Assembly: GCA_000695325.1 (NCBI GenBank)
Contig: AVPN01000045.1
Span: 49,931-100,895 of the forward strand
Direction of reading: 5' to 3'
DNA: 50,965 bases
Source of the DNA: Pleurobrachia bachei
Taxonomy: Eukaryota; Ctenophora; Tentaculata; Cydippida; Pleurobrachiidae
Shown: piece by piece, positions 22,861-36,700 of the stretch
Layout: each line of letters starts with the position of its first letter
How positions within the stretch are numbered: the first letter of the stretch is position 1
The notes under the pieces: generated by a model
Seen by the model: the letters and a program-made list of their open reading frames with translations, nothing else
What the model was told of the DNA's origin: nothing
Database searches by the model: none
Made by a program: the position numbers and the translations under genes

Positions 22861-25145
22861 GAGGATAAACTTCCTAAACCAAATTAGAATTATGAGTTTA
22901 CAAAACCTTCGATTCAGTACAACTCAAGTAAAACCAGCATTACAGAAATGAATGCCGAACGATCGCTAAAAGGAGGAGGAGGAGATAGCCACACCCCCGG
23001 CTCGATTGACGTAAAATCAAAACAAAGCAGTGAAGTCATATACGTGCTTTGTGGCTCTTGGCTGGTGAGCATTGTGCTTGCTTGTAAAGTTGACACGTAG
23101 ATGAGGATCATGGGGGGCAGACAAGCAGCATGGACAATGTTTTATAAAAACTCATTCCATTCTCATCTTCCATCTCTCTGTCTCTGTTACTTTACTTATC
23201 TCTCTCTTCCTCCCTCTGCTATATTTCACCTCTCTCTCTCTTATCCCAGCTCTCTATGCATAGTCCCGGATCCATCTCTATCTTTCTTACCGAGTGGAAG
23301 CTGCGTCCGGTGGATCACGGTGAACAAGAACTTCAGACTGTATCTTCATCCCTCCTGTACTATTATAATGCTAAAGAGGGGATTAATTCTGAGCGGGGGA
23401 AACAAGTCTTAAGCACACAAAATATCCACAGAATTTCAAAATGGAGTGGGAGCCATTTACTATGTAGTGCATGTGAAGCACTGTGAGGAAGAGACTTGGA
23501 GCAACAACAAGCAGAGTGACAACAAAGGGAAGTTATGGTGAGATTCATCAGTCCTTCATTAAGAGAGGGGTATTGGGTCTGCTGTCCTAAAATTTCTGGC
23601 GCCGCCGACCCGATCTGAGCGCACTGTCAAATGGGGTATGGCGCCGCCATACAGGTCCTAAAAGGAGACTGGAAAAGGATAGCATAGCCTACCATTGTTC
23701 AGTGAGAAGACATAACAATCCCGTCGATCACTTTCTCGATATGACTTGAGCTAAAACAGTGTTAGTCAACACAGACGATGTGAAAAGATAGAAAGATAGA
23801 TAGAAAGAGATAGATAATGAGACGTGTTCACTAAATTATTCGATGATGTCTATAACTGTGATGAATGCTCATACAAACACTTGGGGGATGATAGCTAGCA
23901 AACGTAAACATACAAACAAGTGAGAGATCATGAGAGATCATGAGAGACACGTGAGTGTCGAGATGATTTCTGTTCATATTATTGAGGTCTCCGACGGAGA
24001 TTCTCCGTGAGGAATTTGCATAAAATCAAAATGGAAAACATTCATCTAATTTGATTCGGGGCATTTTCAAGATTAACCTAGCGCTCGAAGCAGTTAGTTT
24101 AATCAATGGCTAGCGACGGCAATCATCATTTTGTATTGTGTTGTAAATCAAACAGGGTCAATAATTTTAAAATCAATGAATATCGCGGGATAAATAAAAA
24201 TTCCCCTTTTCGCAGGGTAAGTTCTCTTAATTAACCAGTAATATCTGAGCTGCATGCCTTTACCTCAGTTTATTTGGACTATGCCGTAGTCTATCAAACA
24301 GAGCCGGTGCCATAGTAAAACGAGGAGGATATAAACTTCCTAGACCAAATTAGAATTATGAGTTTACAAAACCTTCGATTCAGTACAACTCAAGTAAAAC
24401 CAGCATTACAGAAATGAATGCCGAATGGTTGTTTAAAGGAGGAGGAGGAATGAGCCACACCCCCGGCTCGATTGACGTAAAATCAAAACAACGCAGTGAA
24501 GTCATATACGTGCTTTGTGGCTCTTGGCTGGTGAGCATTGTGCTTGCTTGTAAAGTTGACACGTAGATGAGGATCATGGGGGGCAGACAAGCAGCATGGA
24601 CAATGTTTTATAAAAACTCATTCCATTCTCATCTTCCATCTCTCTGTCTCTGTTACCTTACTTATTTCTCTCTTCCTCCCTCTGATATATTTCACCTCTC
24701 TCTCTCTTATCCCAGATCTCTATGCATAGTCCCGGATCCATCTCTATCTTTCTTACCGAGTGGAAGCTGCGTCCGGTGGATCACGGTGAACAAGAACTTC
24801 AGACTGTATCTTCATCCCTCCTGTACTATTATAATGCTAAAGAGGGGATTAATTCTGAGCGGGGGAAACAAGTCTTAAGCACACAAAATATCCACAGAAT
24901 TTCAAAATGGAGTGGGAGCCATTTACTATGTAGTGCATGTGAAGCACTGTGAGGAAGAGACTTGGAGCAACAACAAGCAGAGTGACAACAAAGGGAAGTT
25001 ATGGTGAGATTCATCAGTCCTTCATTAAGAGAGGGGTATTGGGTCTGCCGTCTGCTGTCCTAAAAGGAGACTGGAAAAGGATAGCATAGCCTACCATTGT
25101 TCAGTGAGAAGACATAACAATCCCGTCGATCACTTTCTCGATATG
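22860..25145. repeat. Two ~1.47-kb near-identical blocks in tandem
   Basis: 22865-23745 and 24335-25145 are almost identical. A further partial copy of the right end lies at 26433-26745. A 76-codon frame (23256-23486 and 24722-24952) is open in both blocks with no change, but no protein family is recognisable and the sequence identity alone would preserve it. One block carries a 63-bp MITE that the other lacks. Confidence 0.85.
23592..23654. mobile_element. 63-bp hAT-like MITE with empty paralogous site
   Basis: Flanked by GTCCTAAA on both sides (23584-23591 and 23655-23662). The sister block near 25058 has one GTCCTAAA and no insert. The right end is CGCCGCCATACAG, as in the 53-bp copies. 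Confidence 0.92.
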
Positions 25146-26350
25146 ACTTGAGCACATGTCTACCCTAAACTCTAAGTACTCCCTAATTGTGAATGAAGAG
25201 TGAAGGAAACTCTCAAATAGTGAATCTCATAGGGCTCTCCAGTCTCCTCGGTGGCTGGTGCCGACCAAAGTTCAAACTTGGGATTCAATATATAAAATCA
25301 TTTCATACAAAATACAATACAATACAATACAAAATACAAATTTATTGTCCGCTTTTTAACTGTCCTTGTTAATCATCATCATCATCATCATACAATACTT
25401 AATATTCCGCTTTATAGTCTAACTGCTAGAAGAGCACTTACATATATGTTAAAACACACAAAGGCAAGCCTAGCGACTTTCTAAAGCGGTGGAGCTTACT
25501 TCGAATCGCTTGGGATCACACACAAATTGTGTATAGGCCCAGACCATTCGAAGGAGGCTCCAATACACACAACTCGAAACTATCTTAAATATTAATGTCC
25601 GTTGTCAATAATGTCCTGTACACACATGCATTTCCTGTAACTATTCGAGTCCAGATCTTCGATTAGTTAGTTAAATAATAAGTTAAATAATAAGTTAATT
25701 AAAAACACACACACACACATTGTCAAACAAAAATAACAAATTGCACTCAATCTGTCCTTTTCCCGGGATCAATACACATTGCATCAGAGTTTAGGGCTGT
25801 ACAATTATAATTTCCTTTCCCTTTTTCCTCCACTCTCTCAAATCGTAGAAGTTATGCCTATACCCCACGCCGTGATGATGTATGGAAATAGGAATCCTTA
25901 GAATAATGAGGAGACCTGAATACTGAAAAAGGGGAGAGAAACGGCCCACTTGTGGGTGTCAGGGTTACGTGTTAGTGGACAGTAAGCTGTCGAGAAAGGG
26001 TATATTACTAAGGAAAACTTAACTAATGGAACTGGGGATAAGGTTCAAGGGCGGAAAACTGCATACTTGCCCTAATCAATGAAGATAAGTCCATGCTCTT
26101 CAGTGAGTAAGCTTCAGGAATCCAAGATGTCTTCAAACAATATGGTTTATACCAGGTTCAATGATTTAGTTTATCTGAAAATAGTGCGCACCGGAGGTGG
26201 TTTAAACAGTCAGTTTGAACCTCCAGATGCTTGATGATACCATCCATTGCATAATCTTAGACTATGCAATAAATAGCACCACGATGTCTGACGTTGGGTC
26301 ACAGGGTAAACTACAGTCATTGTCTAGTCAGTCTGCAGGGGAGGGGGTGG

Positions 26351-26354
<4 letters not shown>
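25146..26354. other. Non-coding AT-rich stretch
   Basis: Holds short simple repeats (AATAC near 25310, ATC near 25372, CA near 25710). No exon with conserved content or splice structure was seen on either strand. Confidence 0.6.

Positions 26355-26432
<78 letters not shown>
26355..26432. repeat. 78-base poly-T run
   Basis: An uninterrupted T run that abuts, at 26433, the target duplication and MITE copy of the 23584 block. It marks the edge of that partial duplicate and could be an assembly edge or a retroposed tail. Confidence 0.95.
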
Positions 26433-26433
<1 letters not shown>

Positions 26434-26440
26434 TCCTAAA

Positions 26441-26503
26441 ATTTCTGGCGCCGCCGACCCGATCTGAGCGCACTGTCAAATGGGGTATGGCGCCGCCATA
26501 CAG
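26441..26503. mobile_element. 63-bp hAT-like MITE (copy)
   Basis: Identical to 23592-23654, including the GTCCTAAA duplications (26433-26440 and 26504-26511), so it belongs to the same insertion carried on a partial duplicate. Confidence 0.9.
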
Positions 26504-26990
26504 GTCCTAAAAGGAGACTGGAAAAGGATAGCATAGCCTACCATTGTTCAGTGAGAAGACATAACAATCCCGTCGATCACTTTCTCGATATGACTTGAGC
26601 ACATTTCTACCCTAAACTCTAAGTACTCCCTAATTGTGAATGAATAGTGAAGGAAACTCTCAAATAGTGAATCTCATAGGGCTCTCCAGTCTCCTCGGTG
26701 GCTGGTGCCGACCAAAGTTCAAACTTGGGATTCAATATATAAAATCATTTCATAGAAAATGCAACCCCATATTAAACTTGGGCATGGTACATAAGCCGCT
26801 AGGATGACCGCACCGTTTCGAAATTCGAAAATTAAAACAGTGAAAATTTTTCTGTTTGAAAAATCTAAAATTTCGAGAGTGAGTTTAAATTTTAAAACCC
26901 GAGTTTTTGTTACAAAAGACGCGCGGCGCGCCATTTTTGGCGTTCTACTACACTCTATTGCGCGCGTTACGTCAATGAGGGAAATCATGA

Positions 26991-27233
26991 TAGTGGGAGC
27001 GCTTAGATCATGCACGTGCAAAAGTCGCGCGCCACCCGTAATTTAGGCGACTGTCGCTCCTTTGCTTTGCATCACATCACAAAATGACCCTCAAGTTTTT
27101 TGTAGATATCGACAAAATCTTTCGAAAACTTGAAGGTCATTTTTTGATTGGAGTTGAAATGAGGGAGCTATGACAATGCGCAAAAGGGGTGGCGCGCGAC
27201 TTTTGGCGGCAAATGATCTAAGCGCTCCTACTA
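26991..27233. mobile_element. Tc1/mariner-like MITE, ~240 bp
   Basis: Long imperfect inverted repeat: left arm GTGGGAGCGCTTAGATCAT, right arm ATGATCTAAGCGCTCCTAC. A matching inner stretch (AAAGTCGCGCGCCACCC) and an AAACTTGAAGGTCATTTT loop-side repeat follow. TA flanks both ends, the target site of Tc1/mariner elements. No transposase frame is present. Confidence 0.82.
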
Positions 27234-27772
27234 TACTAACAGATTCCGATAATTCTTAAAGTTAAATCCTGATTTTGACTGATATGGGCGCATCGAAGAG
27301 GATTCCTTGACCCTTGTTTAATACACACTATGCGTAGGACGGACTGTCATATGAAATCGTGACGTAACACTGTCTTTTTCAGTGACATACTTATTCTGGT
27401 ATGTACATAGTATTTACTATTAGTAAAATCTTTCAAAGACACTGATCTAGATTTTAAAAACATAAACAAGTATTATACAGTTTACCATTTTCAGTAATCC
27501 ATACGATTATATATTTTGTATCCCAGAAAAAATTTCTTTGATATTATCAGTGATAATCAGAGTCTGATTATGATTTAAAAATAATCCGTTCCGTCAAAAG
27601 CATTGTCTGTCTGGCTAGAAAAAAAACCGGAGATTTGTACCTAGAACGGCACCATAAAAATACGTTTAATTTCACACAAAAAGTGTGAACTGTTCAACCA
27701 AAGTCCTGCCCAAAATTCAGTATTTCGGTCCATCATTCTATCAATGATAGTATCATTCAGACATCAACTTCT

Positions 27773-30700
27773 CTACGACTGCATGGTGATGAATTTGGCG
27801 ATTTGGAGCTGGTGCTCAGATACACAGGTTTCATGGTCACCATCCACAGAGTCAACATGGACCTTGCCAGTACACAACTCACTCAACCCATAGTCTTCGC
27901 CGTCCTGAAATAGTTATTAAATTGAGATGAAAAATGAGGGTGCCAAACATTTGTCATGCTACACAGTCTGTCTGTTCGGCACTAAGCGCCTCGGGCTCGA
28001 GTAAGCTCACACCGGGACTTCGGCCCGATATGAGAGCCGACAGACAAGGAACATGCCAACCAAACATAATTGAATGGATAGCAACTATAGGAAGACTCTG
28101 AAAAAAAAACGCTGAAGAATTCCAATCTATATTTCAAAAGTCCCCTCTCAATTACCTGGAAACTATCTTTTGCCCGCAAAAGATGCACTGGAGCGGAGAG
28201 GAGAGATGATGGTTTGTATCCGTCGGCCATAAGAATCAGTCTGACGTATGCTTCACACTTCGCCTCGTGTTCTGCTATGTCCATCCTTGGTCGAGTCTCT
28301 TTTAGAAAGGACAGGGCCAACTGGGGGAGATGGGTGGTTTAGTAAACTATGATAATAGTTCATTAAATTGTTCTTACGCCATGTCACGGCTCCATAAACT
28401 AACGTGTTTTTCTAAAAAGAAGTCCCTAGTCTAGATCAAATACCCCAACTACCGCCTTTATATATCTTACCTTAGTCTGAGCAGTAGTGTCACTATTCAG
28501 ATGAGTTATCTTCTCATACATCCCTTCAGCAGCCTGGTCTCCAAAGTTCCGCCTCACATAACTCAACACCGATTCAGTACTGTACTGCAACTGCGCTCTG
28601 TTCATCTTGAGAACCTCCTCCTTCCCTCCCTCGATCTGACCCCGGACCCAGTTAGGAGATCCATCAATGAGGCACAACCCACCTTCCATACCCTCTCCCT
28701 TGCACTGTAGGGCTATCTCAAAGGCGACAACAGCACCAAACGAGTAGCCGCCCAGTCGGAAGGAGGCTGACCCACGGTGAGAGTTAATGGCAGCCAGATA
28801 GTGAGATGCTAAGTTCTCTACCGTGTCCAGGGGAGCTGAGGAGGTCAGCTGAACTCCGTACACCGTCCTCCCTAGGTGCTGAGCGATGTTTTTAAGGGGT
28901 GTCAGATCAAGGGTGATAGGGTGGATCAGATAGAGAGGGGTAGTGTCAGCTACTTTCTTTAGCTCCACTACAATCCCCTCGCTCCCATCTTTAGTCGGTT
29001 CCTTACTCTCAGATGTCTGATCCCCACCACCATTCTGTAGCCCTGAAATGGCCTCTAGGGTCAGGTTCCTGATCTCCTTGCTAGATAACCGGATATCAGC
29101 TCTCTCTAGAGCCTGCTTCACCTCTACCCCCATTAGAGAGTCCAGCCCTAGATCACCCAGTGTCGCCTTGTGATCCAGTTTGGTGGGGTCAGATGCTCCC
29201 AGAATATTAGCTACTACCATCACTAGATCTGTGTCTGTATCCCCTGATCTCCCGGCATCGGCCTTGTCCGCCAACACGATACTTGACACCACACCACACT
29301 TCAGCGTCATTGCTTTGGACATGGTCGATAGACAGTTCCATATCCTCTGTGGGTATGTTCCACCGATATTAGCATCATTACCCACCATTGAGTGAGCCAT
29401 GCCGACATCTCCAACAGCACCCCACTGGATAGCAAGACCGGGTAGACCCTCCCTTCTCCTGCTCTCACAGATCCTCTCTAACACACTGTTAGCAGCTGCA
29501 TAGTTGCTTTGTCCCGAGTTACCCCGACCACTGACCACACTGGAGAAACAGACAAAGTGCTCCAACCCGGGGCAAATATCACGTGATAGCACATCCAGGT
29601 GTTGAGCCGTGGAAACCTTGGCCTGGAATACCTGCTGGAATTCCTTGATTGTCAGGTTCTCCAACAAACCATCTCGAAGGATACCAGCCAAATGGAAGAT
29701 ACCTGTTAGAGGTGCGGAGAGAGACTCCAACATATCCCTGACACCCTGTTCCGTTGTTGTATCCCCGGTGACTATGGAAACAACAACTCCACGTGCTCGT
29801 AGCCTGGAAACCACCCACTTTTGGTAGGTATCACGAGGTCCAGACCGGCTGGTAACGATTATCCTGGTGGCACCCTGATCAGCTAACCATTGGACCAACT
29901 CCAACCCAAATCCACCAAGTCCACCCGTTACAAGGTAACACTTCTCCTCTGCAGCAGAGAATCTTGGGACTATTGAGGAAGGAGGGGCACCGTTCTCACT
30001 TTTAGTACTGATAACAACCTTCCCAATGTGTTTACCCTGTGCCATGTACCGGAATGCTCCCTCTAGTTGGTTGTTATGGAAGGTAGTGGTGGGAAGGGGT
30101 CGAACAACCCCACTCTTCATTCCGTCAACCAGTAACTGCCGGACTTCTTCCCAGTCGGTGTTTCCAGACTCAAAGAGGGCGTCTAGAAGGATACCATGGA
30201 AGGAGATGTTTCGGAGGAAGACTGCCAGACCGACTGGGTTATTCTCACTCATGTCGTATTTGCCGATTTCTAGGAAGCGGCCGTGTCGGGATACACACCG
30301 TAGAGATGCCTGGAGAGGGTGGAGAAGGTTAGAGGTTGAATTCAGGGTCGATCTAAGTAGTAAGTTGAAGTTCTGTCAATTTAGCTCTCTGCTTGTTATT
30401 ATTTGCTCTAATATCTACCTTGAGTTGTTCTCCAGCGAGAGAGTTAAGAACAACATTGACACCCTTAGATCCAGTCATTCTCATTATATCTTGTTCAAAC
30501 TTGGTGTCCCGTGAGTAGAGAATGTGGTCCCTGAGGAGCCCAGGGAACCGCTCACAAAGGAAGTCAGTCTTCAGCTGGCTACCAACAGTAGTAAACACCT
30601 GAGTGGAGAATTACAATTATAAAAAGATTGGATTATATTCTCAGAAATATGTTTTTCAACTTCTGAAATCCGCAGCGTTTGTGCAGTGTTTGAGCAGGCA

Positions 30701-33700
30701 ATATAGTATATCCCAAAATCGCAGGTCACGCAAAGACAGTGGGACACCCTGTAATATGTTCTCCAATTACCTCACATCCCATGCTGAGTGCAATGCTAAT
30801 AGCTGCCTGTCCCACACCCCCACTACCACTGTGAATCAGCACACTCTCTCCACGGCGCAGTCTACCTCTACATATCAGGGAATAGTAGGCAGTGCAGTAT
30901 ACAACAGGCACACTAGCTGCTTCTTCTAGGGACCATGAATCAGGTACCTGTAGTTGGGGATGTATCAGCTGGTTAGTCAGAGTCATGATATATGTAGCTC
31001 CAACCCAATAAAATTTCGTTAGTTTGTGGAAGGATTCGAGAGAACTATAATAGCGTACCGGCCAGGTGAATTCAGGTTTAGTAAGGACACGTGTAGCAAG
31101 AGCCTTGACAGGCAGGATTCCCATGACACGTGACCCGGTCACATGACCGCTGAATTCCAATCCTAGGACACAATCATTGCTCCCCTGGAGTTCCATGGGC
31201 AGGGCATCAGGGGGCAGTTTTCCAGTGGCGATCATGACATCACGGAAATTGAGGGAAGCAAAGGAAACCTGAACAAGGGGGAGAATATGTTAACTAAGAA
31301 GAAGATCTTAACCTGACAAAACGAATTCTTCTGAAGCGATTAAATCTCTATTTGTATGAACAATCTCTATTTGTATGAACAATACAAATTTACTTATCTA
31401 TACTACCCTACTATCTCTCTGTCTCTCCTCTATCTCTCCTTACCTCACAAGTGATCATTCCAGGTGTAACCTTCGGCTCCGGGGCCTGGATCCAGGACAG
31501 CGAAGACAGGTCACCCCGTGTTATAGTATCAACATAAGCAGCTGTAGTGGCACGTGATTCCTCTTCCCCCTTAGTGACAATGTCAGTGTGCCTGTAGGTA
31601 CCCCAGACTCCCTTTCGGAGCACGTTGGAGACCAGATCCCGGGCCATGATTGTGTCTCGGATGGGTTTATCAAGGGGCACGTCACTTAGGATGCTCCTGA
31701 GGAAAGAGGGAATTAGTGATTTTCAAACATGCCTACTTTGAAGTTAAATACCTAGCTAGGTAGCCAGTTACCCGCTAGTTACTAGTGTAGTTACCTGATT
31801 TTAGGAGAGCAATCCTCCTGTCTGAGAGCGTTACTAATTCCCTGTGTTCCACTCTTCTCATCTCCATACAACCACACCCTATCCACCCCATCATCTAGCA
31901 CTGCAGACTGTAACACTTCTGTCCAGGTGAACTCGTCAGATGAAACCTCTACAAACTTGCATCGGGACTCTTCAATCTGTGGTGTCAGGGTGTTCCTCAG
32001 TAGTACCACCTTTATATCACCAGTGGTAACACTGGCAACACAATCACCCATAGCAACCTCATCTCCTCCCCAACCAACATGGATCATCCAGCAGCCAGGT
32101 TGGAGTGATGCCAACACGTTACCTAGCGACTCCTCTGTGGGACACACTGCTGATGACGTCATGATGACGTCATGTCGTGTGGAGATGGTTTCCATGGTAA
32201 CATCCCAGACGAATGACTCAACTCCGGCGTGTTCATCCTCAACAAGTTCCTTCTGTCGCTCATCACCCACTGCTACCTTATAAGAGCCTTGACAGGCAGG
32301 ATTCCCATGACACGTGACCCGGTCACATGACCGCTGAATTCCAATCCTAGGACACAATCATTGCTCCCCTGGAGTTCCATGGGCAGGGCATCAGGGGGCA
32401 GTTTTCCAGTGGCGATCATGACATCACGGAAATTGAGGGAAGCAAAGGAAACCTGAACAAGGGGGAGAATATGTTAACTAAGAAGAAGATCTTAACCTGA
32501 CAAAACGAATTCTTCTGAAGCGATTAAATCTCTATTTGTATGAACAATCTCTATTTGTATGAACAATACAAATTTACTTATCTATACTACCCTACTATCT
32601 CTCTGTCTCTCCTCTATCTCTCCTTACCTCACAAGTGATCATTCCAGGTGTAACCTTCGGCTCCGGGGCCTGGATCCAGGACAGCGAAGACAGGTCACCC
32701 CGTGTTATAGTATCAACATAAGCAGCTGTAGTGGCACGTGATTCCTCTTCCCCCTTAGTGACAATGTCAGTGTGCCTGTAGGTACCCCAGACTCCCTTTC
32801 GGAGCACGTTGGAGACCAGATCCCGGGCCATGATTGTGTCTCGGATGGGTTTATCAAGGGGCACGTCACTTAGGATGCTCCTGAGGAAAGAGGGAATTAG
32901 TGATTTTCAAACATGCCTACTTTGAAGTTAAATACCTAGCTAGGTAGCCAGTTACCCGCTAGTTACTAGTGTAGTTACCTGATTTTAGGAGAGCAATCCT
33001 CCTGTCTGAGAGCGTTACTAATTCCCTGTGTTCCACTCTTCTCATCTCCATACAACCACACCCTATCCACCCCATCATCTAGCACTGCAGACTGTAACAC
33101 TTCTGTCCAGGTGAACTCGTCAGATGAAACCTCTACAAACTTGCATCGGGACTCTTCAATCTGTGGTGTCAGGGTGTTCCTCAGTAGTACCACCTTTATA
33201 TCACCAGTGGTAACACTGGCAACACAATCACCCATAGCAACCTCATCTCCTCCCCAACCAACATGGATCATCCAGCAGCCAGGTTGGAGTGATGCCAACA
33301 CGTTACCTAGCGACTCCTCTGTGGGACACACTGCTGATGACGTCATGATGACGTCATGTCGTGTGGAGATGGTTTCCATGGTAACATCCCAGACGAATGA
33401 CTCAACTCCGGCGTGTTCATCCTCAACAAGTTCCTTCTGTCGCTCATCACCCACTGCTACCTTATAGGTACATGTAGGACGACCCGGGTTGGTGTTCAGC
33501 ACAGATTCTGTGATGTTCTTCAGCACCGACACACCTCCAACCTCACAGACGGTAATGGAGCTGTTTCCCTCGATATTCTCCTGGCAAATGTCCAGAAGAT
33601 GTCTCAGATTCTTCTCAAGGAGGTCCTTCAGCTCAGTTAGTGCTGCCACGTGATTGGTTGCCGTGATTCAGCAACGGTCCCCACTATCCCAGTGCACCAA

Positions 33701-36700
33701 TCCCCATATCAGCATTGACTCGAACATCACTGGTTTTAGGTCGGATCTCCGTTGGGATAGCGTAGTGTGAAGTCCTGAGAGGGAGGGGAAAGTGCGTAAA
33801 AATATGATTTTAGTAAAGCATTGAAGGGCCCCCTTGAAGGTTAAAAAGAGCCCAATCGCCTAGTTGCCCCTGACAACGTCTTGTTTTTTTTACCCATTGT
33901 CCCTGACAACCCCTGACAACTTACCCTGAATAAGAACTCCTCCTGCGGAACACTCGGTCGTGTTATGGTCAACGGTAAAGGTAATAGCGTCCCCTATATC
34001 AGGCTGTTTAGTGGGATCAATAATCAGCTGCCTAACTCGTGTTGGTAGTCTGAGGGCCCTGCCTCCATTTCCAATCAACTGAACCTGCAGGGAGAAGAAA
34101 GGTGGTTAGGTACTGCAGGTAGAATGCAGAGTTTCGCGGCACTATCACGATAAAAGTGATAATTCACATGTTTTCTGTCTAAAAAGGTAAAATGTTGTAA
34201 AATATGTTCTCACTGTGTGTACCTGTAGCATGGTATCAAGGAAGCTGACCCAATCTCCATCCCACCTCAGTTCTCCACAAGTACCAGCCTCATCTGCCTT
34301 CATAATACCCTGGTAGAGTGGTCCGTACTCGTAACCACGCAACCTGAATTCCTTGTAAACCCCCTCGGGAGCTAGGACACACTCCTCCAAAGACGGGATA
34401 GTTGTGGAGTTAGTTGGCATGGTAACATCATCAGCTAGGTACTGTCCAGTTACAATAAGAGAATCACCGTTGGTAACCTCGAATTTACGGGCTCCAGGAG
34501 ATAGGGTGACTGTCATAGTTGTGGGACCTTGGGTGCTCAGAATGGTCGCCTGATGAAAAAAAGAGGAATTAGTGAAAATACCGATACCAAACTTCCAAAC
34601 CATGATCGATTGTTCATTGTCTATCCCTCTCCAGTCTCCATCCCCCAACTCCCTCAATCGCCCACTACTGAATAGAGAAGGGGTGAGAGAGTTTCTCATC
34701 ATTTTGTTTGTCTTGTATTGGTGACGTTACCTGGTGTAGTGCAATATCCTGCATGCTCACAGGGAACTTGTCTACGGTAGAATGGTGAAGGGTAGCCACG
34801 CTCCTCCACACTAGATACAGATACCCAGTGGCAGGGAGAAGATTCCTTCCATCAATCACGTGATCTCTCATGGTGTTGTACACATTGGAGGTGTCTGTAG
34901 TGTCCACCTTGTAGTTGTAGGAGACCTGTCCACTGCCCCCGCTGGCACTACCAAAGTCCTCTAGGGAGGGGGTGTTGTATTGGACGGAGTGGTCCCAGTC
35001 AACTAGTCCTGCCATGGGCGGCAGATTTACCTGAGGATTAGTAGGGGTTAGTTGAAGGTGTCCGGGTAGAGGGAATTGTTGGAGAGACAAGAAAGGATAA
35101 GCAGAGCCACGAAACGCAAGTAACTCAAGTAACTCACCAAAGGTAGAGGAGGGTGCTTCGTAAAACTTGGAGAATGCTGGGTTAACTCCCCAGTTCCAGA
35201 GTTTACCAATACTATTCAGGAAGAACTCGACACACTTGGGGTCCATCCTCTTCATGAGAGACAGGACAGAGCAGGATGGTAGGGCTCGTTTTAGGATGGA
35301 TTGGAGGAGTCCACACGCTGCAATCTCTACAACTATAGCGTTCTCAGGAACGAGTTTTAGACTATCATGGAACCTGCAGAGAAAAGGAGGTGGGGTCAGT
35401 TAAATGTTAGATTGGTGTCGGGTAAACTTGAAGAGATCTAGGGTGAAAACTAACCAGCTGGAATATCGTGTAAAAGTTACCTGACAGGACTGACGAGGTT
35501 GTTGGACAGATAGGTTGCATCACAATTCCTGGCAAGATGCCAATCAGCCTCTCTCCGAGAGGTACAAACCCAGCCAGCTGACCGGGGTTTGGGATGGGGG
35601 ATAACGGGCAACAAACAGGCCTCCAGTTTAGGTCCAACTGTCTCCAAGATTGGAGAGTGGAAGGCCACCCCACAGCTAGCCACCATCTTAGCAAAGACTC
35701 CCTCACTCTTTAACTTCTCAACCAGACCCTCCACCAAGGTCTTCACCCCCGAGATGGTGACAGAGTCCTCTGAGTTGTGGCATGCAGCGACAACTCCAGG
35801 CGGGCAGATTGCAGTGGCCTCCTCCCATGTCAAACCAACAGCCGCCATAGCACCTAGTAGGTTCAACCGCACCTTGATACACTTGCCTGGACGAGGGAGG
35901 GGTTAGTGGAATAAAGAGGGACATCAGGTGATGATTTCAGGGGATTAGAGATTGGGATAGTAAAGAGAACAAAGTATTAGTAAGAGGAAAGCTAGACCCT
36001 GGGCGAAAGAAGGAAGCACCGCCCTGAGGTGCTTACCTCGGAAGTAGCTAGCAAGGATGGTCTGCTTGATGTCGTTTGTGGGTAGTCACATGGGTGTTTG
36101 GTTGAGGGGTTGTGACACCGGTTTAATCCCATCTGGCGTGAGTCCAAACTCTCTGAGAAGATCCACCAGACCGATCTGAACGGCACACAACCCCACAAAG
36201 GCATTCTCTGGGGTTTGGAGGTTGGCGGCAGGACTGGTTATCAAGGAGTAAACGTCAATATCACATCCAGGAACGGACCTGAGTGCTCGGGTACACTTCT
36301 CAATGGACCTGGGGAGGAAGTGTTGGGTTATTAAGATAAATAGGAATTAGAGAATCGCCACCATCAGTTCACCACTCGATTTACGAAAAGTACCCTCCAA
36401 AAGGTATACTATCTTCTGTTACACTTACTTTCTGAATGTTTCATATCGTAGCATGTCTCGTCCCATTTCGGGCCACTGAGCTCCCATTCCCGTCATCACG
36501 AACCAGAGTGGCCTCTTCTCAGTCGGTGGAGAACTCTCTCCAACCACGGGCTCCCTCTTGTGTGGCAAGTTGTGGTGTTTTGGTGCACATTGCCATAATC
36601 GTCCCCGACGATTTTGTGCTATCATGTGCATGTAACTGAGTTTGTCGTGGGTAACCTCCGCATCTCGGACCCGGTACAGGGAAGATAGGGTCTGGTCAGC

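Noticed and set aside
23256-24952. A duplicated 76-codon gene on the + strand
   Set aside because: The frame is conserved only because the two blocks are nearly identical; no splice structure or family similarity was seen.
33660-33680. TGA as selenocysteine, readthrough, or a 42-nt mini-intron in FASN exon 14
   Set aside because: The peptide around the TGA is also foreign to the family and is explained together with the TGA by a 50-bp complement; the mini-intron would need a weak GTGGGG donor.
35033-35128. A 95-105 bp intron within FASN exon 11
   Set aside because: The candidate GTGAGT donor and CAG acceptor are out of phase with the conserved downstream frame, while reading straight through stays open and fits the domain linker.
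36037-36308. Loss of FASN acyltransferase activity or pseudogenisation, because the GHSxG motif is missing and a TGA follows
   Set aside because: The in-place complement of exactly 50 bases restores a perfect motif with correct phase and length; random decay would not hide an intact complement.
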